Below, piece after piece: positions 22,515-33,870 of a DNA stretch of 64,000 bases. Source of the stretch: Adiantum capillus-veneris (lineage: Eukaryota; Streptophyta; Polypodiopsida; Polypodiales; Pteridaceae). The stretch is from positions 87,473,721 through 87,537,720 of the forward strand of contig CM043956.1 of the NCBI GenBank assembly GCA_014529385.2, written 5' to 3'. A program made the position numbers and the translations under genes. Every line of letters begins with the position of its first letter. Position 1 is the first letter of the stretch. A model generated the notes under the pieces. It made no database searches, was not told where the DNA came from, and saw only the letters and a program-made list of their open reading frames with translations.

Positions 22515-25495
22515 TGATTGTCAAGAAATCTTTTCTTCTTGTTGTGCATTCGCCTCTTTGTTGCCAATCTTAGCCCCCGTAAAGGTGGATGTTGATGTGT
22601 CTGAGCTTGTAGAATTGATCCTCTTTGGGGTGTGGATTTTATGATGGATTTGCTTCAAGGTCCACTGCAATTTGAGTTTTCCACGATAGGTAGCCAATGT
22701 TGAAGCACTATGTGAGCTACATATGGTTGTTGTGGATAGCTTGCTTGCTGAATTTTTCATTGCTTGTCATTGTAGGCCATTCGTTAACTTGCCATTTTTG
22801 ATGGAGCTTTGTTGTCAACCTTGGATTAAAGATGCTCTTAATAATCATATGGAGACCTGCAATTTTTGCTCCAATTTGTTGTCGATTGATTTGGATAGCC
22901 ATTTCCTTATTGCTAATGTAGAAGGAATACATACAAGAAAATGATGATGAGGGTTTCTAGATTAGGGTCTTAAACTTGGATGACCAAAGGGAAATAACCT
23001 GGTGGGAAAAAAGTGCCTTTGGTATACACTCTTATTGAAGTTGAGCATTTGGACTTGAAGTAATTGTCATGCAAGGTGAGTGCTTGGGAGAAACAAAGGA
23101 AGATTGCCTAATGCAAGCGTCAATTATGGGACACTCTATATGCTTATAAGAAATTTGTCAAACAAAAGCATGTAGTGTAAGAGATGGAGTTGATGGATGC
23201 TTCAAGGAACAGATGTAGCACATGTGACATCAAAGGACGTCTCAATAGCTTCCATATTTCCAAGAAGGGTTTTCGATGCAGAAGCTTCTTCACTCATACC
23301 TCACTGTGCCGAGTGCGTGAGTGTCTTTTGGACTTCCTCCTTCACTTACCACTATACTACAATGACTTCGACTCTTATGCTCACCTATACCAGCATGAGC
23401 AACACAATGTAATTATGCTCAACTCTTCCAGCTTGAGTAGTACCTAGAATAACTAAGACGCTTAGACCACAGAGAATATTACATGAAGCTTTGGGACTAA
23501 CACCTCGCTCATTTAGCAGCTTAGCTGCCCGACTTTGACTTTTATCCCATCTATTTTTAATGGCGACTTAGACTTACCTGTTCAAGGCTAGAAACCCAAT
23601 TCCATAAGTTGTGGAAATTTAGGCCTCTTCCATTGTGTTGGTCTTTGGATGCCACCATTTTGTCAAGTAGGTTTGCATATTTTGGCTCCTCTTGACTTGC
23701 TTGTCGTATGTTTACACTGCTTTGTGAAACAAGTGCTTTAGCTCTTGTAGAGACTGATGTAGCCTTTGCTTTATCTCCCATTAGAAGCGATTGTTGATGT
23801 GTATGGGTTCTTTGTGATTGAGTCTCTACTAGCAATTTTGGAACCCATCTTGTTTTTGGTCCTTGTGTGACCGTCTTTGGCATTTTCTTGTCTATTTTGG
23901 CTTGATTGACACTAGGCTTCGGTATCCATATATGATGATTTCCTTTGTAGAAGTCTTGATTTTGGAGTTGATGACGAGGTATCCATCTGGAGATTGCAAC
24001 AGCCTTGGTTTCATTTGGCTTCTACTGGCTTTTGGTTGTCATTGTTTACCTTGGGGTAGAAGCTTGTGCTGCCTGATTTCTCTTGGTTGTTCTATATTGA
24101 GCTACAATTTTTGGTAACCATATTTGAGTGTTACCTTCATAAAATCCTTGTGCTTTGAGTAGATTTACTGGAATCATCCGCTGCTTCACCTGTTTGTGTT
24201 GGGTAGCTTCATCGAGGTCTAACTTTGGTACCCAAACTTGTCGCATTGTTTGCTTCTTTGATGTTTGCTTTTGCCTTTTGTGGTAGTTCTTTCTCCTGTT
24301 TGAGTTGTTTGTCTTATGTTGATAGCACACCTTGTTCTTTGTAGAACTCATTGATTGAGGTGGGTAGGTTCAGGCTATTAATTTAGGCTTTTTGGCCCAA
24401 ACATTAACGTTTCCTTTGAAGTAGCCCTGAGTAGTGATTGACTCAATTGATGCTACCCACCCAATGACCTTTGGTTGTTGATGTTGAGCTTGAGCTTCAT
24501 GTATCCAAACTGGGTCTTTGACTTTAATGTGCTCTTTGGATACCAATACTTGGTTGACATTCTTTGGCTTCTTCTAGATGTTTTTTTGTGATGGAAACTT
24601 TGGTTGATAGACTTTTTGTTTTGCTTTCCATTGCATTGTTGATGGTTTGGCTCTTGATGTAGAAGCTTTGTTGGAAGTTTGATGGAGGCTCGTTAAAGGT
24701 AGGGTCATCTTGTGAGGTTGATATACTTGAGTGTTTACCTTTGCTTTACCTTTTTCCGCAATGGTTGGCGATTTCTTCTCTACATGGATTTGAGAAGCTT
24801 CATGGAGTCTTACCGTTGTCATTGTTGAAGCTTTTGATTGTTTTCAAAAGAAGATGCTCCTCCATCTTTCTGTCAGGACCAGACTCTCTTTGATGTGACG
24901 GGAGTCGATTATGTGAAAAGTATCTTTATACTCCCCAGTACTCAACTTGAGTACAGCTTCTGTCACTCCGAAGCTAAGAATCGACATTTTAGGACTTGTG
25001 TACACTATCTCCTCTAGCTCTTTGATTGGTGGCTTTCCCATCATGATCCACGTTCCATAAGTCATTAGATTCTTTGTTGCTTCTGGATCTATACAGCTGA
25101 ACATGTAATTTTGAGTCCTGTTTCTCCGTATGTACTGAATTTGATCATCGTAGGAGATAGTCGATTTTCTTCTTTGTCCGTGTTCTTCTTTTGATCTTGC
25201 ATTTTTTGAACATCTGACGTTGAACTTGGAGACTTTTTTCCTTCATCTGCTTTCATTTGCATTTTTTCTGGAGTCGGCTTCCTTGAAACAAATTTGTCGA
25301 TTCCTCAGGTATGTTAATGATGACATATTCTTGTGGTTGCTCTGCTTCCTTTGTTTACACCTTGGAACCATACTCTAGGACGTAGCTATCTGTTTCACCT
25401 TTTTTGCTTTCACACTCACAAACTTCATTAGCTTCCTTCAACATCTTTATCGTAAACAAGGGAATTATATCATATCCTTCCTCATCACATAATTT
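22515..25495 (-). pseudogene. E3 3' region with repeated Trp-x-Pro-Lys peptides
   Basis: Degenerate minus-strand coding sequence of about 3 kb. A globular-looking segment (25104-24844, with FGVTEAVLKLSTGEYKD) is followed by basic, Gln/Lys-rich sequence. A motif recurs there: QGYFKGNVNVWAKKPK (about 24435-24388), VWVPK (about 24240-24226), QGFYEGNTQIWLPK (about 24155-24112), RWIPR (about 23980), QDFYKGNHHIWIPK (about 23955-23917) and TRWVPK (about 23855-23838). I know of no firm function for it. It occupies the place where RT and integrase would lie in a full element. Stops at several points show it is decayed. Confidence 0.55.
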
Positions 25496-25500
25496 AGTCA

Positions 25501-25600
25501 TGTTAGGAAATAAGACGTAGTTAAATAGATAATTGAGTAGATTACTTAATGGAGAGAGACAAATTTACATACAGGAGATTATAAAGAGAGAGAGAGAGAG
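25501..25600 (-). repeat. Copia solo LTR, 3'-end fragment
   Basis: The complement of the last ~100 bp of the LTR of the inner copia (compare 26300-26397). It is flanked on the left by AGTCA (25496-25500). With 31200-31862 it makes one minus-strand LTR, split at its CT microsatellite by the copia insertion. Confidence 0.85.
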
Positions 25601-26397
25601 TGTTAAGTATGGAGCCTGATTTACCCTTGTAATTTTCTGTGGTAAAAGCGCACATTTGTAAGGCCCCCATTATGAGGAGAAGCCATCGTGCGTGAAGGAA
25701 AATCACTCACCGGAAACCAAAATTTTCACGGACAAGAATCAGGGGCACCTTTAAAGGCCTCGGGGACGGAGGCCCCCGAGACTTTTTTTTTCCGCCGGAA
25801 TATTATGGCCGGACGGCGGCCGGAAAGTGGTCGGAAAACAACCGGTCGGTTGGCCGGTGGCCGGTAGTCAATGGCCGATGGCCGGTGGTCGGAAGTCAAT
25901 GGCCGGTGGCCGGTGGTCGGAAGTCAATGGCCGGTGGCCGATGGCCGAATTCAAAAGCGGACTTGTCTTCTCAAGGGCGGCCACACATGGGCGGATTGGA
26001 GGGTCCGATTTGGACTTATTCGCACAAGGGCGGCTACACATGGCTGTCTCTCATAAGAGAGGGCAGCCCTTTTGGCCTATAAAAGGAGGCCATTTCTACA
26101 CACATTTCATAGTGTGAAGTTGATGCAACAAGGTGAGTGTGAGGTGGTGAGAGTGAAGCAAGGCGGGAGCTCCATTAAGGGTATAATCCATTTGTAAACT
26201 ACTTCTTGTTTTGAAGTACTAAAGCCATTGAGTGGCTGCTTTCCCGTGGACGTAGCCCACATTGGGTGAACCACGTATATCGTGTGTACTCTCTCTCTCT
26301 CTCTCTCTCTACTCTATAATCTCGTGTATATAAATCTGTTTCTCTCCATTAAGTAATCTACTCAATTATCTATTTAGCTACGTCTTATTTCCTAACA
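25601..26397 (+). repeat. Copia-C 5' LTR
   Basis: 797 bp, TGTTAAGTATGG ... CCTAACA. U3 has about three copies of a GC-rich minisatellite (gtcaatggccggtggccggt type, 25867-25950), a TATA box (ctataaaagg, about 26078) and a CT microsatellite (26288-26311). The 3' LTR carries fewer minisatellite copies and the solo LTR one. Confidence 0.92.
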
Positions 26398-26399
26398 AC

Positions 26400-26411
26400 T
26401 GGTATCAGAGC
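26400..26411 (+). promoter_or_regulatory. Copia-C primer-binding site
   Basis: TGGTATCAGAGC, two bases after the LTR, complementary to initiator Met-tRNA. Confidence 0.9.
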
Positions 26412-26470
26412 AAGGTTTGCTCGTAGCTAAATTATCTCAAGGAAAGGATTCCTTGAATTGAGTGGGAGTT

Positions 26471-28216
26471 ATGGCGGAGGAAGGGAAGCTCAAGATTGAG
26501 AAGTTCAACGGAAAAAACTACCAACATTGGAAGATGCAGATTGAAGACTATCTCTACCAAAAGGACCTCTATTTGCCACTAGGCGGTCTTGTGAAGAAGC
26601 CCGCAACAATGGCAGATGAAGCATGGATTGTCCTTGATCGAAAGGCACTGGGAACAATCCGGTTAAGCTTGGCGTCAACGGTGGCCTTCAATGTTTCGGA
26701 GATGAAGACCACGGAGGACTTGATGAAGTCACTTGACGACTTCTACGAGAAACCATCGGCATCCAATAAGGTATTTCTTATGAAGCGCTTGTTCAATCTA
26801 AAGATGGCATAGAATGGTTCAGTTGTAGAACACCTAAATGACTTTAACACAAACATAAGTCAACTTCGATCAGTGAAAATCAATTTCGATGACGAAGTGC
26901 GAGCTCTCCTTATACTATCATCTCTATCGGATAGTTGGGACAGCCTTGTGATGGCTGTAAGTAATTCTATCTCTGGCACAAATACTCTTAAGTTTGATGA
27001 TGTTGTGGGTGTTCTCCTAAGCGAGGAAATGCGAAGGAGAAGCAAAGGAGAATCATCAAGTGCTGCACTATCAGTGGAAACAAGAGGAAGGCTTAAGGAG
27101 AGGTTCAAAAACCAAAAGGGTCGTGATCGCTCAAGGCGGAGCAAGTCACGCACAAAGTCAGTTCTTGAATGTTGGAACTACGGCAAGAAGGGCCACGTCA
27201 AGAAGGATTGCTGGTCCAAGAAGAAGAAGGAGACAGAGTCTCAAGACAACAAGCCAACATCGGAGGCCAATGTGGCAGGTAAAGTAGAGCAAGATGCTCT
27301 AATTCTCTCATTAGACAATGTGTCTAATTCTTGGATAGTAGATTCCGGGGCTTCATTCCATGCGACACCACACAAGCAACATTTCCAAGACTACACCAAA
27401 GGTAATTTTGGGTATGTATACTTGGGAGATGATGAAGCTTGTGAGATTGTCGGCAAAGGTATAGTTTCTGTCAAAACTGCTAACGGAAATGAATGGAAGC
27501 TTAAAGATGTTAGGCATGTTCCTTCTCTTCGCAAAAAATTGATCTCTACAGGACAATTGGACGATGAAGGTCACAACATTGAATTCGGAAACAAACGGTG
27601 GAAGATCTCAAAGGGATCTTTGGTGGTTGCCAAGGGTGAAAAAGTCGATACACTTTACTTGTGTACTGTTAGCACGCAACCTTCAGCTTGTGCAGCAACT
27701 ACAGAAGTTGACAGTGCGGTGTGGCACTACCGACTTGGGCATATGAGTGCCAAAGGAATGCAAATCCTTCAAACAAAGAAGCTTCTACCAGGTTTGAAAG
27801 AAGTGGACTTAGAGTTCTGTGAAGATTGTGTTTATGGTAAACAAAAGAGGGTAAAATTTCAAAAATCAGGAAATGAAAGAAAAAATAAAAAACTTGAGTT
27901 GGTTCATTCTGATGTTTGGGGTCCTGCAAGTACGCCATCACTTGGTGGCTCATTGTACTATGTAACATTCATAGACGATGCGACTAGAAAAACATGGGTT
28001 TATGTCATGAAGAATAAATGCGATGTATTTTCCATATTTCAAAGGTGGAAAGCCTTTGTGGAGAATGAAACAGGTACCAAGGTTAAATGCCTTAGATACG
28101 ACAATGGAGGCGAATATTGCAGCAAGCTTTTGAAAGCTTTTGTGCTAGCAATGGCATTCGGAGGCAAAGGACAACCCCAAGGACACCTCAACAAAATGGG
28201 ATTTCGGAAAGGATGA
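26471..28216 (+). pseudogene. Copia-C gag, protease and integrase N-part
   Basis: Gag starts MAEEGKLKIEKFNGKNYQHW. A TAG at 26810-26812 interrupts it, and the same frame continues past it. A zinc knuckle reads CWNYGKKGHVKKDC, with the second Cys replaced by Tyr. The protease site is WIVDSGASFH. Integrase has HYRLGHMSAKGM and CEDCVYGKQ, then SDVWGP and DDATRKTWVY. A one-base shift near 28115-28130 ends this frame, and pol continues in the next. Confidence 0.9.
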
Positions 28217-30351
28217 ACAGGACAATCATGGAACGAGCACGAAGCATGCGGCTACATGCAGGCCTATCGCTTGAGCTTTGGGCGGAAGCTGTAAGTACGT
28301 CTGTGTACTTAATCAATCGGTCACCCTCAACGGCATTGGATGGGGGAGTTCCAGAAGAGGCATGGACAGGTAAACCGGTGAATTATGCATTTCTCAAAGT
28401 GTTTGGGTGTGAGGCTTTCATGCACATAGATAGAAGCCTAAGATCAAAGTTAGATGCAAAGTCCAAAAAGTGTTTCTTCATTGGCTATGGAGAAGGAGAC
28501 TTTGGGTATCTCCTATGGAATCCTGAAGATGGTAAAATCTTAAGGAGTAGGGACGTAATTTTTAACGAACAAAATATGTACAAAGATTACTTGGAAAGAA
28601 AACAAACAAAAGAAACAGGTGATGAGTACATGGAACTTGAGGACATTGAAGACTCAAGGACTGCAAACGGTGACAATGTGCAACAACGTCAACCAAATGA
28701 GGAGCCTCAACCTATTCCCCGAAGATCTACAAGAGCAAGTAGACCTCCAGAAAGGTTTGTTCCTTCCTTCAACCATCTCTTGATCTCAGATTCTGGAGAG
28801 CCGGAATCATATGAAGAAGCTATGCAACATGAATCCAAAGAAGAATGGACAAAGAGCATGCAAGTGGAGATGGACTCACTACATTGCAACCAAACATGGG
28901 AGTTGGTTGAGTTGCCTAAAGGTAAGCGGGCACTTCAAAACAAATGGGTGTACAAGCTAAAGGAAGAAGAAGGTGGGAAGAAAAGGTACAAGTCTAGGCT
29001 TGTGGTAAAAGGTTTTTCTCAAAAGAAAGGTATTGACTTCAATGAAATATTTTCTCCTGTTGTAAAAATGAACTCAATTAGGCTTGTCTTAAGCCTTGTG
29101 GCTGCTCATGATCTAAATCTCGAGCAAATGGATGTAAATACGGCATTCCCTCACGGTGACTTAGAGGAGGAAATCTACATGCTTCAACCAAAGGGTTATG
29201 AAGTAAAAGGTAAGGAGAAAATGGTTTGCAGATTAAAGAAGAGCTTGTATGGTTTAAAGCAAGCATCAAGACAATGGTACTTGAAGTTTGATCGATGGAT
29301 GTTGGATCATGGATTCACAAGATGCAACTCGGATCACTGCGTCTACACGGAGAATTTGGGAGATGGGAAATTCATCATCCTAATGTTGTATGTTGATGAC
29401 ATGTTGATTGCAAGTGCTAACATGCAGGACATCAAAGACCTAAAAGAGGAGCTATCCAAATCTTTTTCAATGAAAGATTTAGGTGCTGCAAAGAGGATAC
29501 TTGGTATGAAAATATCAAGGGACAGGACGAAGAAGACAATAAAGCTATCTCAAGAAGATTACATCAAGAAGGTACTAGAAAGGTTTGCAATGCAAAATGC
29601 AAAACCAGTTTCTACACCTTTGGTTGGTCATTTTAAACTAACGAAGGATATGTGTCCAAAGACACAAGAGGAGATAGCCTATATGTCTAAAGTTCCATAT
29701 GCTGCAGCGGTAGGTTCTCTAATGTATGCTATGGTCTGGACAAGGCCAGACATTGCACATGTAGTGGGAGTTGTGAGTAGGTTCATGGACAACCCAGGTA
29801 AAGAGCATTGGCAAGCTGTGAAGTGGATACTTAGGTATCTAAAAGGGACAACAACAAATGCTTTGTATTTTGGAGGAACTGATATTTTTCTAGAAGGGTA
29901 TGCTGATGCAGATATGGCAGGTGACAAAGATACTCGAAGGAGCACTACTGGCTATGTGTTCACGGTTGGAGGCACAGCAGTAAGCTGGGCTTCAAAGCTG
30001 GAGAAAGTGGTTTCACTTTCTACCACGGAAGTAGAGTATGTAGCAATGACGGAGGCAAGCAAAGAAATTCTGTGGCTTCACAGATTCTTAGAAGAGCTTG
30101 GATTCAAACAAGAAAATTGTGTCTTGTACAGTGATAGCCAAAGCGCTATCCATCTTGCGAAGAACTCAGCCTTTCATTCAAGGACAAAGCACATTGAGGT
30201 GAGATATCACTTCATACGCACTCTTTTGGAAGAGGGACAACTAAAGCTAGGAAAGGTGCATACAAGTGAAAATCCTGCAGACATGTTTACAAAGGTTGTC
30301 AACAAGGAGAAGTTGAGCTTTTGCTCATCTTCAATCGGCATTCAAGGATAA
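28117..30351 (+). pseudogene. Copia-C integrase end, reverse transcriptase and RNase H
   Basis: A 744-codon frame. Integrase ends with TPQQNGISERMNRT, then LINRSPS and FGCEAFMHI. RT has KARLVVKG-type and QMDVNTAFPHGDLEEE (Pro where Leu is usual), SLYGLKQASRQWY, and the catalytic YVDDMLIA intact. RNase H has YADADMAGD, STTEVEYVAMTEASKE and DSQSAIHLAKN. It ends at TAA 30349-30351, about 60 bp before the LTR. The RT/RNase H half reads without interruption, so the decay is confined to gag and the integrase junction. Confidence 0.92.
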
Positions 30352-30400
30352 GAAGCCAGAATGGAAAGCAGTCACAGGTTTGGTTTGGAGATCAGTCTCC

Positions 30401-30411
30401 AAGTGGGAGAT
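30401..30411 (+). promoter_or_regulatory. Copia-C polypurine tract
   Basis: AAGTGGGAGAT directly before the 3' LTR. Confidence 0.85.
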
Positions 30412-31092
30412 TGTTAAGTATGGAGCCTGATTTACCCTTGTAATTTTCTATGGTAAAAGCACACATTTGTAAGGGCCCTATTATGAGGAGAAGCCATCGT
30501 GCATGAAGGAAAATCACTCACCGGAAACCAAAATTTTCACGGACAAGAATCAGGGGCAACTTTAAAGGCCTCGGGGGCGGAGGTCCCCGAGACTTTTTTT
30601 TTCGTCGAAATATTCTTTTTCGCCGGAATATTATGGCCGGACGGTGGCCGAAAAGTGGTCGGAAAACAACCGGTCGATTGGCCGGTGGCCGGTGGTCTGA
30701 AGTCAATGGCCGGTGGTCGATGGCCGAATTCAATGGCCGGTGGCCAAATTCAAAAGCGGACTTGTCTTCTCAAGGGCGGCCACACATGGGCGGATTGGAG
30801 GGTCCGATTTGGACTTATTCGCACAAGGGCGGCTACACATGGCTGTCTCTCATAAGAGAGGGCAGCCCTTTTGGCCTATAAAAGGAGGCCATTTCTACAC
30901 ACATTTCATAGTGTGAAGTTGATGCAACAAGGTGAGTGTGAGGTGGTGAGAGTGAAGCAAGGCGGGAGCTCCATTAAGGGTATAATCCATTTGTAAACTA
31001 CTTCTTGTTTTGAAGTACTAAAGCCATTGAGTGGCTGCTTTCCCGTGGACGTAGCCCACATTGGGTGAACCACGTATATCGTGTGTACTCTC
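30412..31092 (+). repeat. Copia-C 3' LTR, end lost
   Basis: Matches the 5' LTR up to gtgtgtactctct and then stops at the CT tract; the last ~105 bp are missing. The differences from the 5' LTR include many CG to CA or TG changes in U3. Confidence 0.88.
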
Positions 31093-31114
31093 TGTTAGGT
31101 GATGAGAGTAGAGT

Positions 31115-31182
<68 letters not shown>

Positions 31183-31199
31183 GTTAGGTGATGAGAGTA
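31093..31199. repeat. (GA)n tract with duplicated flank
   Basis: A pure GA run (31118-31180) lies between two copies of ctgttaggtgatgagagtag (31092-31111 and 31181-31200). This is the scar where the 3' LTR end was lost. Confidence 0.8.
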
Positions 31200-31862
31200 G
31201 AGTAGAGAGAGAGAGAGAGAGAGTACACACGATATACGTGGTTCACCCAATGTGGGCTACGTCCACGGGAAAGCAACCACTCAATGGCTTTAGTACTTCA
31301 AAACAAGAAGTAGTTTACAAAGGAATTATACCCTTAATGGAGCTCCCGCCTTGCTATACTCTCATCACCTCACACTCACCTTGTTGCATCAACTTCACAC
31401 TATGAAATGTGTGTAGAAATGGCCTCCTTTTATAGGCCAAAAGGGCTGCCCTCTCTCATGAGAGGCAGCCATGTGTAGCCGCCCTTGTGTAGATAAGTCC
31501 AAATCGGACCCTCCAATCCGCCCATGTGTGGCTACCCTTGAGAAGACAAGTCCGCTTTTGAATTCGGCCACCGGCCATTGACTTCCGACCAACGGCTGCC
31601 ACCGGCCAACCGACGGTTGTTTTTCGATCACTTTCTGGCCGCCGTCTGGCCATAATATTTCGGCGAGGGGAAAAAAAAAAGTATCGGGGGCTTCCACCCT
31701 CGAGGCCCCTAAAGTTGCCCCTGATTCTTGGCCGTGAAAATTTGTGTTTCCGTTGAGTGATTTTCCTTCATGCACGATGACTTCTCCTCATAATGAGGGC
31801 CTTACAAATGTGCGCTTTTACCACAGAAAATTACAAGGGTAAATCAGGCTCCATACTTAACA
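31200..31862 (-). repeat. Copia solo LTR, 5' part
   Basis: The complement of LTR positions from TGTTAAGTATGG (ending at 31862) to the microsatellite. It is followed by AGTCA (31863-31867), which repeats the AGTCA at 25496-25500, a 5-bp target duplication. With the plus-strand LTR at 30412 it forms an inverted repeat with arms of about 650 bp. Confidence 0.88.
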
Positions 31863-31867
31863 AGTCA

Positions 31868-32983
31868 GGGTCACCTCATTCACACACACACACACACACA
31901 TCAAGAGTGTCCAGTATTTGATCCCATCCAAAGGGTTCAAATAACTCCTCTGGAAATGGCTCTGGTACATATGCCTCATCTTCTACTAAACGCTCTAGGA
32001 TGCAATCTTCCTTTCTAAGGCTTCCATTCTCAGGAGCTCCGTACATCCAAATATGCGCTTTTCTTTCGAAATCAGTTATGGAGTTTAATTCTTCCCCCGG
32101 GGTTCGTTCTACATCTCTATAACTATGATCTTTGATACTAATTTTTGTAGTGACATCCTTGTGTCTCAGGTAGATATAGTCATAGCCCCAGTCTTGTACC
32201 ATTTTGAGCTGATGCATGAATGGTCTACCCAACATGATATCAAAATTGCTGGTCTTGTCAAAATTCATTATGGCAAAGGTGTGCTCATACTCTATGCCAC
32301 ATTCGAGTTTTTATAAGAGCAGGCATTTCCCATTTCTTCCATATTTCTTTGGTTGCAATGGCAATTCTTACCCCACTATCTAATTTAGCAACCGTATTTA
32401 CTCCTTTGTACTCAAGTAGTAAGGTGGTGTTTCCTTCTTCTCCTTCATAGTAGTCACCCACCTTATTTACTGGTACTGGCTTTGTCTGTGGTTTCTTAGG
32501 CAAGGTGTCATCCATGTTTTTGTCCGCAAGCTGGTCATGTGAAGGGATTTTCAATATCTTTTCTAGGTGTTTGCCCATTTGGCCCCACACGTGCGGTCTA
32601 ATTTTTAGTAGTTCTGAGAGATAAAGTGTGCATTGTATAGAAGAAGACATCAGTTCATGCAAGCTCTTGGTATCCATCATTTTTGGTGTGGCTTTCCACT
32701 GAGAAGGTACCATTTTAACCTCCGATTTTGTTTCGAGTTCTCCTATGAAAGATGGCAAAGTTTGTAGAGAGCGTGGTTTACTCTCTTTAGATGCGATAGA
32801 CCCGGCATCCCCATATAAAGATCTTATATCCACTGGGAAAAATTCATGATCCATGTTTATCTCAGGGATAGGTGCTGACTTTAAAATAGCACTACCATCT
32901 TTTCGATTTTTGATTGTTTCCCATAAGGATTGTGGCCACAGTTCTTCTACCTCCAGAATAGGCATCACTGCTTGTGAGTCCAC
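31868..32983 (-). pseudogene. E3 aspartic protease region
   Basis: Frame 32983-32285 ends in a retropepsin-like site, VAKLDSGVRIAIA. Frame 32268-31876 continues with FDIMLGRPFMHQLKMV, which matches the second conserved retropepsin block (I-L-G-x-x-F-L/M). A GT microsatellite (31877-31898 region) then changes frame, after which the reading frame runs across the copia insertion site. One frameshift near 32280 separates the two halves. Confidence 0.7.
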
Positions 32984-33085
32984 CCCATCTGTGGTATTGG
33001 CTACTTCCCTTGTATCTAAAGGTGCCTCAACTTCTGCTCTTCCTCTTTGTTTACAATACCACGACTTTCCAATTCCTGGATTTTT

Positions 33086-33870
33086 TCACGGACTAGCAAC
33101 TCTGTTTTTGGAGCATCTGAAACTGGTTCCATAAGAGCTTAGGCCTTCTCGATTGAGCTCCTTACACATTTGCAACCTCTCTTTTTCATACCCTGGATGA
33201 GGATACATTAGCCATCTATCCTCTTGGGTTTGGTTGGTCTTTAACCTAGCATCATAAGCTTTCAAGATCGCATCCAAAGGTTCAAAGACTTTGTCAACCA
33301 AGACTGAACCTCTCGAGTTAGCCTTTGACTCTTTAGATCCCTTTGCTTTCTTTCTCTCATCTAAGCTGTTCTTTTGTTTGATTTAGTTCAATTTCCAAAG
33401 CATCTTTCTCCTGTAGCCTTTTTGCTTTCATTTTGTCCCTTTTGGCTTTCCACGATCTTCTTCCTGTTCTCACCGATATGTTCTCGATTTCTGTTTGAAC
33501 AAGCAATGTGGCTTCCTCGTTAATGATTGCATTTTTGGCAGCTTCTTGAGCTTGAGCTCGAGTCATCACGTTTAAAGGAATGGAGGGTTCTACCTCAGAT
33601 CCGCTTGAAAAAGGCATCAGGCCTACAACATTCATTTTTGCTTTCCCCTTGTAGTTTGGATTTTAGCATAGTGTTTGGACAAAATCGTGCCCAATGATCA
33701 CCTCCACACTCATAGCATGGACCTTCTTGTTTAATAGATGGTGATCCAACCAATGGTTGTTCTGTCCTGGTAAGAATATTCTTAGAATCATATTCCTGAT
33801 GATTGGCTATGAACATGAGCGCATTTGCATCCATGGAGTACTGGTTTTTCACGGGTTGTGACACATGCAT
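33086..33870 (-). pseudogene. E3 second zinc knuckle and linker
   Basis: Frame 33870-33595 holds a CCHC knuckle CYECGGDHWARFC. Frame 33635-33357 is basic and Glu/Lys-rich with a likely coiled coil (SWKAKRDKMKAKRLQEKDAL). Frame 33301-33086 follows without recognisable motifs. Frame shifts separate them from gag. Confidence 0.6.

Larger units (their letters stand above)
25601..31092 (+). mobile_element. Ty1/copia element (copia-C), nearly full length
   Basis: 5' LTR 25601-26397, Met-tRNA primer site, gag-pol in one order (gag, protease, integrase, RT, RNase H), purine tract, and a 3' LTR from 30412 cut at 31092. Domain order with integrase before RT is diagnostic of Ty1/copia. Two lesions break the polyprotein: a TAG in gag and a frameshift in integrase. 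It lies within an inverted solo LTR of its own family. The left flank is a GA run, so the target duplication (gagag) is not informative. Confidence 0.92.
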
